The notes: generated from the letters alone by a model not told the origin. A DNA stretch of 6,045 nt from Planctomycetaceae bacterium TMED10 (GCA_002168195.1 NHBP01000010.1:27558-33602), one strand, 5' to 3'. Counted from the stretch's first letter, positions 1 through 5,573 are shown. Numbers and translations are program-made.

Positions 1-292
1 CCGCTGAACCATCCGGCATGGGATGGACCACCGGTAGCTCAGGCTCAATCCACTCCAAGCCAAAATTTTCCAACCGCAATTTGGCAAAAAAGGGTGAGGC
101 CATCGCCAGCGGGTGGATGGCGGAACAGACGTCGTGCACAAATCCGGGAAGTGTTAGTTCAGCCGAACGAGTGCCGCCCCCAATTTGATTCTGCGCTTCA
201 AGTAACAGGACCTTTTTACCGGCTTGCGCAAGGGTGATTCCTGCGGAGAGCCCGTTTGGTCCAGAGCCTACAATGACGGCATCGTATGACAT
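1..292 (-). CDS. FAD-dependent oxidoreductase, phytoene-dehydrogenase-like (N-terminal fragment)
   Basis: The gene reads leftward and leaves the window, so only about 97 N-terminal residues are visible. They begin [18 protein letters not shown], a Rossmann dinucleotide-binding motif (GxGxxG, residues 9-14) right after the first beta strand. The acidic end of strand 2 follows (LLLEA, Glu32), then GGGTRS (38-43). This is the FAD-binding start of the COG1233 family of phytoene dehydrogenase-like NAD(P)/FAD oxidoreductases. The stretch '[16 protein letters not shown]' is typical of the non-carotenoid members of that family, so the substrate cannot be named. The ATG at 292 fits because the GxGxxG motif should lie within about ten residues of the N-terminus. 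There is no clear Shine-Dalgarno sequence, and a tRNA-Leu gene ends only 30 nt upstream on the same strand, so the two may share a transcript. The family call is firm; the reaction is unknown. Confidence 0.9.
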   Translation of the reverse strand, partial: MSYDAVIVGSGPNGLSAGITLAQAGKKVLLLEAQNQIGGGTRSAELTLPGFVHDVCSAIHPLAMASPFFAKLRLENFGLEWIEPELPVVHPMPDGSA

Positions 293-322
293 GCGGAACT
301 TAATAAAAGAGTTGCCTGCTAA

Positions 323-408
323 TGGCCGAGGAGGGGATCGAACCCTCACGGGGGTTACCCCCCACGGGATTTTAAGTCCCGTGCGTCTGCCAATTCCGCC
401 ACTCGGCC
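323..408 (-). tRNA. tRNA-Leu(UAA)
   Basis: On the minus strand this folds as a class II tRNA. The 7-bp acceptor stem is GGCCGAG with CTCGGCC, the D-arm is of the leucine type (TGGCGGAATTGGCAGAC), and the anticodon stem CGGGA/TCCCG carries the loop CTTAAAA, giving anticodon UAA (plus positions 372-374). A long variable arm with a G-run and C-run follows, then the T-arm GAGGG-TTCGATC-CCCTC. The discriminator base is A at 323. The CCA end is not encoded (TTA follows), so it must be added by the nucleotidyltransferase. At 86 nt the length is normal for tRNA-Leu. A sigma70-like promoter lies just upstream, and the oxidoreductase start codon lies 30 nt downstream. Confidence 0.97.
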
Positions 409-423
409 CATTGAATGACCCAT

Positions 424-452
424 ATCGTATCTGGCGCTCTCAACTGTGGCAA
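424..452 (-). promoter_or_regulatory. sigma70-type promoter of tRNA-Leu(UAA)
   Basis: Read on the minus strand, TTGCCA (plus 447-452, five of six matches to TTGACA) is followed by exactly 17 nt and TACGAT (plus 424-429, four of six matches to TATAAT). Transcription should start near 416-418, giving a leader of about 8-10 nt before the tRNA 5' end at 408, a normal arrangement for a stable RNA gene. The consensus fit, spacing and position support the call; no start site has been measured. Confidence 0.65.
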
Positions 453-461
453 CGCGCCACA
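445..461. promoter_or_regulatory. Operator-like inverted repeat over the tRNA promoter -35
   Basis: TGTGGC (445-450) and GCCACA (456-461) form a perfect 6-bp inverted repeat around the 5-nt spacer AACGC. It covers the -35 hexamer of the minus-strand tRNA-Leu(UAA) promoter. A protein-binding site is one reading. A hairpin in a plus-strand transcript is another. The symmetry is seen directly; any binding is inferred. Confidence 0.3.
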
Positions 462-478
462 AACAATTTGAAGTTATC

Positions 479-503
479 GGGCCATTGTTTTGGCCCCCTT
501 TTT
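479..503 (+). terminator. Terminator-like hairpin with T-tract, upstream of the lipoprotein gene
   Basis: GGGCCA (479-484), loop TTGTTT and TGGCCC (491-496) form a perfect 6-bp GC-rich hairpin. CC and five Ts (499-503) follow, as in an intrinsic terminator read on the plus strand. No plus-strand gene lies upstream to be terminated. It therefore either ends antisense transcription through the tRNA or acts as an attenuator in the leader of the gene at 591. Confidence 0.4.
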
Positions 504-520
504 CGGGTACCTATTGAAAG

Positions 521-540
521 GGTTGAGTGGGTACTCAATC
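521..540 (+). repeat. Hairpin or operator dyad before the lipoprotein gene
   Basis: GGTTGAGT (521-528) and ACTCAATC (533-540) pair over 8 bp (one G-U) around a GGGT loop; the central 6 bp are a perfect dyad. It lies about 50 nt upstream of the ATG at 591 and is enclosed by the long-range stem 467-483/548-564. It could be an RNA hairpin or a DNA operator. Confidence 0.4.
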
Positions 541-590
541 TGTTTGAGGCCCGATACGGTCAAAGGAAAAGGCAATCAGGAGTTTTTGGT

Positions 591-908
591 ATGCAATGCA
601 ACGGAAATGGTCTTAGCAGATGGGGGGCTTTTTTAGTTGTGGGACTCGTTTTTGGCTTGATTACGTGCGTGGGTTGCGAAAAATCCAAGCCGACCGTTGG
701 GGAACAAGTCGGGGACGCAATCGATGAAACGATCAAATCGACCGGGCAGGCAGCATCCGATCTCCAAAAGAGTACGAAGCAATCCGCCAACGATTTTCAA
801 GATAAATTCGATCAGGCCTCAAAGAATGTCAGTAAGGAGACGATTGATCTTCGCGATGCGGTCAAGCAAGCGGTCGACGATCATCTCGGCACCGAAAAGA
901 GCAATTGA
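591..908 (+). CDS. Small predicted lipoprotein with amphipathic helical tail
   Basis: A 105-residue protein. Residues 1-10 hold one arginine and 11-27 are hydrophobic (WGAFLVVGLVFGLITC), leading to a lipobox-like CVGC with Cys29 as the probable lipidated residue. The -3 position is Cys rather than the usual Leu, so this is a weak lipobox. The rest (30-105) is charged, has no aromatic residue except Phe69 and Phe73, and looks like a continuous amphipathic helix with repeated Q-A-x-D-x-x-K patterns, comparable to YtxH-like or LEA-like stress proteins. No enzyme motif is visible. The start at 591 is chosen because AGGAG (578-582) sits 8 nt upstream; a longer open frame from 234 would run through the tRNA antisense and is not credible. 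It would be anchored in a membrane facing the periplasm. The function is unknown. A possible regulatory leader precedes it, and it converges on the HEAT gene 25 nt away. Confidence 0.75.
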   Translation: MQCNGNGLSRWGAFLVVGLVFGLITCVGCEKSKPTVGEQVGDAIDETIKSTGQAASDLQKSTKQSANDFQDKFDQASKNVSKETIDLRDAVKQAVDDHLGTEKSN

Positions 909-939
909 GTCGATCGAAAGCCAACGGTCGACATCAATT
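903..939 (-). terminator. Hairpin between convergent genes containing both stop codons
   Basis: AATTGAGTCGA (903-913) pairs with TCGAC-a-TCAATT (928-939), giving 11 bp with one bulged A and a 14-nt loop. The TGA of the plus-strand lipoprotein gene (906-908) pairs exactly with the complement of the TGA of the minus-strand HEAT gene (934-936). On the minus strand the stem is followed by CTCTTTTC, so it could act as a terminator for the HEAT gene. On the plus strand it is followed by A-rich sequence, so termination of the lipoprotein transcript is less likely. Confidence 0.4.
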
Positions 940-2592
940 AAAAATGCCGCTGATTTTTCTGATCGCCTCTTTCGCTGCGGTTGCAACGCTCGGGTCGTCG
1001 TCTTTGGCAGCTTCCCGCAGCGCGGGTAAGGCTGATTTTGCCAAGGGTCCCAACTCGGCTAACGAATCCGCCGCTTCATGCCGTACAAATGGTCTCGGAC
1101 TTTTGAGCGCGGCAACAAATAGTGGAATGCCTTTGGCAACGACTTCCGGATCATCCTCATCAATCCGTGCTAAAGCCCACGCAGCGGTTGCCGCATAGTA
1201 CTGGTCCTCATCGTCAAGATGCGATTTGAGTGCATCTTTGCCACGCATCGCATCGGGCCCGATCTGACCAAGGATGTAAAAGGAAGCATAACGAATTCCT
1301 TCATCTTCATCATTGCAGCCCTTGATTGCCAGATCGATGACTTCTTTTCCCTGCGGACCAATTTCAGCAAGGGCAAAGAGTAAATTCGTACGTGTATCCA
1401 CATCGGCTTCATCCTGATAAGCCCGTACCAGGGCCGGAGCCACCGGAGCAGCGGCAGGCCCGAGTTGCTGAATCAATTCTGCAACATTGACTCTCGCCCC
1501 AGGGTAATCGAGTGCTTTGATTAACACCGGAATTGCATCTTCACCCAATCCGTTCAGTGCAATCAGGGTGTCATTAACCACTGCCGGATCGCTGCTTCCC
1601 AGTGCAGCCTCGAGCGCCGGCAATGTAATTTGCGCCCCGGGATTAAGGTCAATCAATGCTTGGGCTGCCATTCGCCGTACGTGATGATCGGGATCGGTAA
1701 GCATCTGGGCGATAAATCGAGCGGTCGTCTTCTTGATGTTTTCATTCTCGGGAAAAATCTTTGCCAGAGCCCACGCTCCGGCTACCCAGAAAAAGGGATC
1801 TTCGCTGTCGAGGTGTTCGCGAATTGCCTCGGCCGCAGGAGCCGCGGGGGGGCCAATCATTCCCAGCGCAAAAACGGCAGCGTGCTGTACGCCAATCTCT
1901 CGGTCATCGAGCAGTGTGATCAGATCAGGCACAGCAGATGCAGCGCCAGGACCGATCATCCCCAGAGTCATGGCGGCTTCCTGACGTTGGTAGGGTTCGT
2001 TGGCTTCATGCAAAACATCACAGATAGCGGGTACGGCGTCTTTCGCGTCGGGTCCTATTTCATGCAGAACCAGTAACGCGTAAAACTCCGTCCGGTCATC
2101 CTTCAATGCCTGAATCATGGCGGGCACAATGTCTTTACCGCGCTTTGCCAGTGCGTGCACAGCTCTTTTAACAACAGCGCCTTTCTGATCCTTGAGTGCC
2201 TCGAGAAGTAATGGTACGACCAATTTTTTCCCCGGCTCGATCTCTGCCAAAGCATCAAGCGCGGCACTCCGAACAGATGCGTCCGGATCGGTCACCATTT
2301 TTGCCAGAGCCACAACTGCAGGGAGCGCCGCTTTGCGCATCTGCCCGAGCGCGATTGCCGCGTGGGCTCGGATGTGTGGATTAGAGCTTTGCAGTAGCTT
2401 CAGCAGCGCAGGTACCGCCTGGGCACCTTTGGGGCCCAGGTGGCTAATTTCTTCGATTGCTTGCTCCACGACTTCATCGTTATCAGAACCGAGCGTGGTG
2501 ATCAGTGTATCGATATCGGTTGCAGCAAACGTGGACAGAGGGAGACAAACAAGGGCAAACAAAATAGCCGCAAAAACGAATTTTGACGTCAT
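934..2592 (-). CDS. Exported HEAT-repeat protein
   Basis: A 552-residue protein. Residues 1-23 form a Sec signal peptide (a lysine, then FVFAAILFALVCLPLSTFA), with likely cleavage after Ala23. The remainder is an array of about thirteen HEAT/PBS-lyase-type helical repeats. Each has a pattern close to 'AVPALxxLLxDxxxxVRxxAAxALGxIGPxA', with typical Arg and Asp at the turn between helices (for example PHIRAHAAIALG at 72-83 and PFVRHEAADSLAELGP at 501-516). Such arrays form a superhelical scaffold for protein binding. I see no added enzymatic or cytochrome domain, so this is probably a periplasmic or envelope scaffold. Residues 184-346 and 382-544 align without gaps at an offset of exactly 198, showing an internal block duplication. 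The ATG at 2592 is chosen because the signal peptide starts there; no Shine-Dalgarno is evident, and a 4-bp hairpin (AGCG/CGCT) abuts the start codon. The partner is unknown. Confidence 0.9.
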   Translation of the reverse strand: MTSKFVFAAILFALVCLPLSTFAATDIDTLITTLGSDNDEVVEQAIEEISHLGPKGAQAVPALLKLLQSSNPHIRAHAAIALGQMRKAALPAVVALAKMVTDPDASVRSAALDALAEIEPGKKLVVPLLLEALKDQKGAVVKRAVHALAKRGKDIVPAMIQALKDDRTEFYALLVLHEIGPDAKDAVPAICDVLHEANEPYQRQEAAMTLGMIGPGAASAVPDLITLLDDREIGVQHAAVFALGMIGPPAAPAAEAIREHLDSEDPFFWVAGAWALAKIFPENENIKKTTARFIAQMLTDPDHHVRRMAAQALIDLNPGAQITLPALEAALGSSDPAVVNDTLIALNGLGEDAIPVLIKALDYPGARVNVAELIQQLGPAAAPVAPALVRAYQDEADVDTRTNLLFALAEIGPQGKEVIDLAIKGCNDEDEGIRYASFYILGQIGPDAMRGKDALKSHLDDEDQYYAATAAWALARIDEDDPEVVAKGIPLFVAALKSPRPFVRHEAADSLAELGPLAKSALPALREAAKDDDPSVATAAKEAIRKISGIFN

Positions 2593-2772
2593 AGCGTGGA
2601 CCCGCTGCTAAGGTTTTCAGTAGATTGACAGTTGCATCCAGAAGGCAATCCCTTTAATCTAAAGAGAAAGCGACTTGTTTGCAACAATGAGACCCAGCGG
2701 TACCGACTAAAGGTAAATTTGAGCTTTTCGGGGTTGCCAAACCACGAGCAATTTAAAACGGGGATTTTGATA
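2593..2772. promoter_or_regulatory. Divergent intergenic region of the HEAT and YHAST-protein genes
   Basis: These 180 nt must hold the promoters of two divergent genes, yet no pair of hexamers with good spacing is convincing. TTGACA occurs at 2625-2630 on the plus strand, but the nearest AT-rich hexamer, TTTAAT (2653-2658), is 22 nt away, which is too far for a standard sigma70 promoter. A hairpin at 2723-2749 (GCT, CG and GGTT pairing with AACC, CG and AGC around GCCA) ends 23 nt before the ATG at 2773. An open frame continues upstream from 2773 to 2632 but looks like leader rather than protein. Confidence 0.35.
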
Positions 2773-3432
2773 ATGCTTAGACTAGGGTTGTTCTCATTCG
2801 CCGTCACCATATGTATTTTTGTTCCCACCGATGCCTCGGCACAGTGGTTCGGCGGATTCGGAAATATGGGCTACCATGCTTCCACAGTCGCGGAAGGTGA
2901 AGGAAATGCGATTTCCGCAGTCACACGCTCCAAAGGCCAGTATCAGCTTGATGCATCCCAGGCACGAATCAATAACGCCCAGGCCAATGCGATGGTTATG
3001 CAGAATCGCAAGCAACTCGCGAAAGATTATTTTGAGACGCAGAATATCAACAAGCAGAACCGCTTTGGGGATTACGCGGATAAAAAGAAACAACACGATA
3101 AAGATGCTCTGTTTCAATACGGATCTGAGGGACGACCGACGCGGCTCACAAGTAGCGAACTCGATCCGGTGACCGGTCAGATTACCTGGCCAATTGGTTT
3201 GGAAGCGCCTGCCTTCTCCCAGTTTACAACACCGATTGATCAGGCATTCGTGAAGCGTGCCGAAACCAAAAGTCGATTCAGTTACCAAACGTATCAGGAA
3301 GTGAATAAAAACTGTGATGGAATGGAAAAAGAACTCAGGGTGCAAATGAAGGAAATGGGCACCAATAATTACGCAACGGCCAGAGGTTTTGTTAAGCGTC
3401 TAAAGCGTGAAGTCCGTTACGCTGCAAGTTGA
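2773..3432 (+). CDS. Secreted protein with 'YHASTVAEG' motif, function unknown
   Basis: A 219-residue protein. Residues 1-23 are a signal peptide (MLRLGLFSFAVTICIFVPTDASA), with cleavage predicted at ASA|QW. The mature N-terminus is WFGGFGNMGYHASTVAEGEGN (25-45). A long polar helical segment rich in Q, N, A and K follows (about 46-115, for example QARINNAQANAMVMQNRKQLAKDYF), then a Pro/Gly-containing part 'DPVTGQITWPIGLEAPAF' (131-148) and a charged C-terminal helix region. From memory, short secreted proteins with a similar 'HAST..EG' start recur in planctomycetes without assigned function; this needs a search. There is one cysteine (Cys181). I chose the ATG at 2773 because it begins a textbook signal peptide and has a weak GGGGA (2760-2764) upstream; starting at 2632 would bury the signal inside the protein. 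The cold-shock-domain gene follows 78 nt downstream and may be co-transcribed. Confidence 0.75.
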   Translation: MLRLGLFSFAVTICIFVPTDASAQWFGGFGNMGYHASTVAEGEGNAISAVTRSKGQYQLDASQARINNAQANAMVMQNRKQLAKDYFETQNINKQNRFGDYADKKKQHDKDALFQYGSEGRPTRLTSSELDPVTGQITWPIGLEAPAFSQFTTPIDQAFVKRAETKSRFSYQTYQEVNKNCDGMEKELRVQMKEMGTNNYATARGFVKRLKREVRYAAS

Positions 3433-3510
3433 GCGTGCGAATTCATTTATCTTTTGCCTTTTCCAGCGGACCCTCGATCTGGCGACCCCGAACAAAGAAT
3501 CGGACTGATT

Positions 3511-3792
3511 ATGCCAAGCGGTAAAATCACTAAAATCGTACACCTGAGTCTTCAGTCCAGCTTTTCGACCGATAGTAGTCCTCAGTCAAAGGGGTATGGA
3601 TTTCTCAAGGCAGATGGGGGTGGAGAAGATCTCTATTTTGCGGCAAAAGCCGTTTCAGGCTATTCTTTCGATGATTTGCAGGTTGGACAGACGGTGGAAT
3701 TTGAGGAAGATCCCAAGACTCCAATGGCCAAAACAGTCGTGCTGAAAGGGGATGTTCTTGAGCCACCTGCCCCCCAAAGTCATATTGAATGA
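3511..3792 (+). CDS. Cold-shock-domain protein with extended beta1-beta2 loop
   Basis: A 93-residue protein. The cold-shock domain starts at once (GKITKIV, beta1, residues 4-10). RNP1 is KGYGFL (27-32) and RNP2 is DLYFA (40-44). 'VGQTVEFEEDPKTPMAKTVVL' (58-78) makes up the last strands. These motifs bind single-stranded RNA or DNA in the CspA family. Two differences stand out. The segment between beta1 and RNP1 is about 12 residues longer than in CspA and rich in serine (LSLQSSFSTDSSPQSK). The Trp-Phe of the usual 'KWFN' and the His closing RNP2 are missing, while the RNP1 aromatics Tyr29 and Phe31 are kept. A 14-residue tail with Pro follows. The ATG at 3511 is preferred over an in-frame TTG at 3454, because the domain begins four residues after this ATG and the extra N-terminus resembles no part of the family. 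No good ribosome site is visible. Confidence 0.8.
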   Translation: MPSGKITKIVHLSLQSSFSTDSSPQSKGYGFLKADGGGEDLYFAAKAVSGYSFDDLQVGQTVEFEEDPKTPMAKTVVLKGDVLEPPAPQSHIE

Positions 3793-3795
3793 CGA

Positions 3796-3820
3796 AATTC
3801 GGTTTTCTTTTTGCCGAATT
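3796..3820 (+). terminator. Weak hairpin after the cold-shock gene
   Basis: AATTCGG (3796-3802) and CCGAATT (3814-3820) form a perfect 7-bp inverted repeat, beginning 3 nt after the stop codon, with an 11-nt T-rich loop. Its position suits a transcript end. The stem is AT-rich and no T-run follows it, so it is a weak intrinsic terminator at best. Confidence 0.35.
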
Positions 3821-3867
3821 GATTGAGGATCTCTCTCTGTAAGGCCGATGGTAATCTGTGCCGGTCA

Positions 3868-3907
3868 CGGATGATGGGCGTTTTAAGTTAGCCTCACCCA
3901 TTATCCG
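3868..3907 (+). repeat. 11-bp stem just upstream of the GAF gene start
   Basis: CGGATGATGGG (3868-3878) pairs with CCCATTATCCG (3897-3907) over 11 bp with a single G-U pair and an 18-nt loop. The 3' arm ends 8 nt before the GTG at 3916. It occupies the place where a Shine-Dalgarno would be expected, and none is seen. It may be an mRNA structure controlling translation, or an operator dyad. Confidence 0.4.
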
Positions 3908-3915
3908 GTATTTCC

Positions 3916-4824
3916 GTGCTTAGCCAGAATGCTCCCCAATTGGCGGTCTATCCAGAGCCGCCGGTCGATCCGCCAACGCACTCGACTCCCTCGCACTTTG
4001 CAACGTGCGAATCGCTCTGCGAAGTTTTCTCCCGCGCCACCGGTAGTACACTTCAATTTTCGACAGGGCATCGCTTGCCCACATCCGCAGGCGCAGGATC
4101 AAGTTATGCTGCCTCCAGCGACACTTCATTTTCGACCCCTGCAGCAGATTTTTCCAACCCGCTGTGGTCCGCAATGGTTCGTTCGCCACCTTTTGCAGGC
4201 CAGATTCAATTGATGGGGCAGAGGGAAACAAATGATCCCGCTCAAAGTGAAGCCGTTTTAGAACTTGCCCAGATGTTGAGCGCGTTGCTCGAGGGATTTT
4301 TTGACGCCCGCACAACCGCAGAAAAACTAGCCTGTGAAATCGCTACGCTGGAGGTGGCTCCTTCGAAGCCCGCAACGGTGAATCTAGGGCAGCGTTTGCA
4401 ACGTGTATTGCAAACGATGGTGGAAACGCTTCACTGCTCGGCGGCCGGGCTCTACGTTCTCGACGATGCGACGAGCGCTCTGCAACTGCGTACGAATTGG
4501 GGTTTACCGGTCGATGCGTTGACAAGGGAACCACGCATTCTTGAAACGGCGAAAGCCGATCTGGAGGCAATGCTGGGACATGCCGTAGTGATTTCCAATA
4601 AACAGATGTTTGAACTCTGGCAGGTTCCAGAAATGGACTATGAGGCGGCTGTATGTGTTCCCCTGTCAACAGCGACGACTGTGCTGGGCACCGTCTGGCT
4701 CTACCATACGCAACCCCGGTCTTTTGGAGACCAAGAAGTGAATCTCATCGAAGTTCTTACTGGCCGATTGGCGATGGAACTCGAATATGCGGCCTTGCAG
4801 GTTCCGAGACCTTTGTCCGGCTGA
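3916..4824 (+). CDS. GAF-domain sensor protein without catalytic domain
   Basis: A 302-residue cytoplasmic protein. Residues 26-50 contain 'CESLCEVFSRATGSTLQF', a conserved-looking N-terminal module, followed by a low-complexity Ser/Thr/Ala stretch (53-78). A helix (111-147) leads into a GAF domain (about 156-295), with 'AAGLYVLDDATSALQLRTNWGLP' at 176-198, 'AAVCVPLSTATTVLGTVWLY' at 244-263 and the closing helix 'DQEVNLIEVLTGRLAMELE'. GAF domains bind small ligands or chromophores, or mediate dimerisation. From memory this layout closely matches the sensory half of planctomycete proteins that continue into a SpoIIE/PP2C serine phosphatase. Here the frame stops right after the GAF domain, and a tRNA gene begins 72 nt later, so no phosphatase can follow. 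The GTG at 3916 is the first plausible start after an in-frame stop at 3889; the first 25 residues are Pro-rich and the true start could be later. Confidence 0.75.
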   Translation: MLSQNAPQLAVYPEPPVDPPTHSTPSHFATCESLCEVFSRATGSTLQFSTGHRLPTSAGAGSSYAASSDTSFSTPAADFSNPLWSAMVRSPPFAGQIQLMGQRETNDPAQSEAVLELAQMLSALLEGFFDARTTAEKLACEIATLEVAPSKPATVNLGQRLQRVLQTMVETLHCSAAGLYVLDDATSALQLRTNWGLPVDALTREPRILETAKADLEAMLGHAVVISNKQMFELWQVPEMDYEAAVCVPLSTATTVLGTVWLYHTQPRSFGDQEVNLIEVLTGRLAMELEYAALQVPRPLSG

Positions 4825-4825
4825 C

Positions 4826-4888
4826 TTGACGACTCCATATCTAGCCGCCTAGACTCATGGATCGCCTCAAGAAGTTCCCCTTTACAAT
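4826..4888 (+). promoter_or_regulatory. Candidate promoters of tRNA-Leu(GAG)
   Basis: There are two candidates. TTGACG (4826-4831), an 18-nt spacer and TAGACT (4850-4855) would start transcription about 35 nt before the tRNA. TACAAT (4883-4888, five of six matches) would start it almost at the tRNA 5' end, but it has no good -35 element. The second hexamer lies in the loop of a small dyad (TCCCC/GGGGA). The region also separates the GAF stop codon from the tRNA. Confidence 0.4.
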
Positions 4889-4896
4889 GGGGAGAA

Positions 4897-4981
<85 letters not shown>

Positions 4982-5015
4982 CTTTTATCGAGATTCCTCG
5001 CACCAACGGTATTCA

Positions 5016-5573
5016 ATGACACTTGCCGAGTTTTACCAACAGGGTCACTGCTACGCAGACTTTCTGACTCAATACGGAAGCGAGAATGATCGTAAACGGT
5101 GGCAACAGGTTTATGCGCAAACGGATCTGGAGCCGGAACAAGAAGCATTGCTCGGCTCTTTCGCCCGCGAAATGCATATCCTTTGTATGGCGGGCGCCTG
5201 GTGTGGAGATTGTGCCGAGCAATGCCCAATCTTTACGGTGTTTGAAGAAGCCTCGCCTATGATCCATGTGCGCTACGTGGATCGAGATGCATACCCGGAA
5301 CTCAAAGAATCACTCACGATTTGCGGCGGCGCCCGCGTGCCACAGGTTGTTTTTTTTAGTGAAGACATGCAGCAAGTCGGTCGGTATGGAGACCGAACCC
5401 TCGCCAAGTACCGCCAGATGGCAGCTTCGATCGGTGGGGCCGCCTGCAGTTCGGGGATTCTCGGGGAGACAAATCAGCACGCCGAAGTTGTTCGAGAATG
5501 GCTTGATGAGTTTGAACGCATTCAACTTATCTTAAGAACCTCACCGAGACTTCGTCAGAAGCATTCGGACTAG
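5016..5573 (+). CDS. Thioredoxin-family protein (CGDC)
   Basis: A 185-residue protein without a signal peptide, so probably cytoplasmic. After a helical N-terminal extension (1-50) comes a thioredoxin-like fold. A strand leads to the redox motif 'AGAWCGDCAEQCP' (Cys63 and Cys66 of the CxxC), and 'ARVPQVVFF' carries the cis-proline (Pro109) that packs against the active site. 'GRYGDRTLAKYR' (122-133) follows. This pattern fits the Thioredoxin_9-like group rather than classical TrxA (about 105 residues, CGPC). Extra cysteines at 57, 70, 103 and 144 could add a second disulfide or a metal site. It should reduce or oxidise dithiols, but the partner is unknown. The ATG at 5016 lies 34 nt after tRNA-Leu(GAG) with no Shine-Dalgarno and little room for a promoter, so co-transcription with the tRNA is likely. 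It converges on csrA, 51 nt from the csrA stop codon, and no clear terminator is seen between them. Confidence 0.85.
   Translation: MTLAEFYQQGHCYADFLTQYGSENDRKRWQQVYAQTDLEPEQEALLGSFAREMHILCMAGAWCGDCAEQCPIFTVFEEASPMIHVRYVDRDAYPELKESLTICGGARVPQVVFFSEDMQQVGRYGDRTLAKYRQMAASIGGAACSSGILGETNQHAEVVREWLDEFERIQLILRTSPRLRQKHSD

Larger units (their letters stand above)
467..564 (+). ncRNA. Candidate structured leader RNA with two exclusive folds
   Basis: TTTGA (467-471) and TATCGGGCC (475-483) pair with GGCCCGATA (548-556) and TCAAA (560-564). This makes a 9-bp and a 5-bp helix separated by a symmetric 3x3 internal loop. Inside lies a separate hairpin at 521-540. The same 5' bases (479-483) are also part of a terminator-like hairpin at 479-496 followed by CC and TTTTT, so the two folds exclude each other. 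The element ends 13 nt before the AGGAG of the lipoprotein gene at 591. The architecture resembles an attenuator or riboswitch leader. I recognise no known family, and no convincing plus-strand promoter is visible upstream, so transcription is unproven. Confidence 0.4.

Noticed and set aside
234..590. Open frame extending the lipoprotein gene upstream to 234
   Set aside because: It crosses the oxidoreductase start and the tRNA-Leu(UAA) in antisense; the AGGAG-preceded ATG at 591 followed by a signal sequence is far better.
1630..2611. Several plus-strand open frames opposite the HEAT gene
   Set aside because: They are antisense shadows of a repetitive GC-rich coding sequence, without domains or ribosome sites.
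2625..2658. TTGACA/TTTAAT as a promoter for the gene at 2773
   Set aside because: The 22-nt spacing is outside the workable range for sigma70.
2632..2772. Upstream in-frame extension of the YHAST protein
   Set aside because: It would place a clear signal peptide 47 residues inside the protein.
3454..3510. TTG start giving a longer cold-shock protein
   Set aside because: The added residues resemble nothing in the family and the ATG at 3511 starts directly at the domain.
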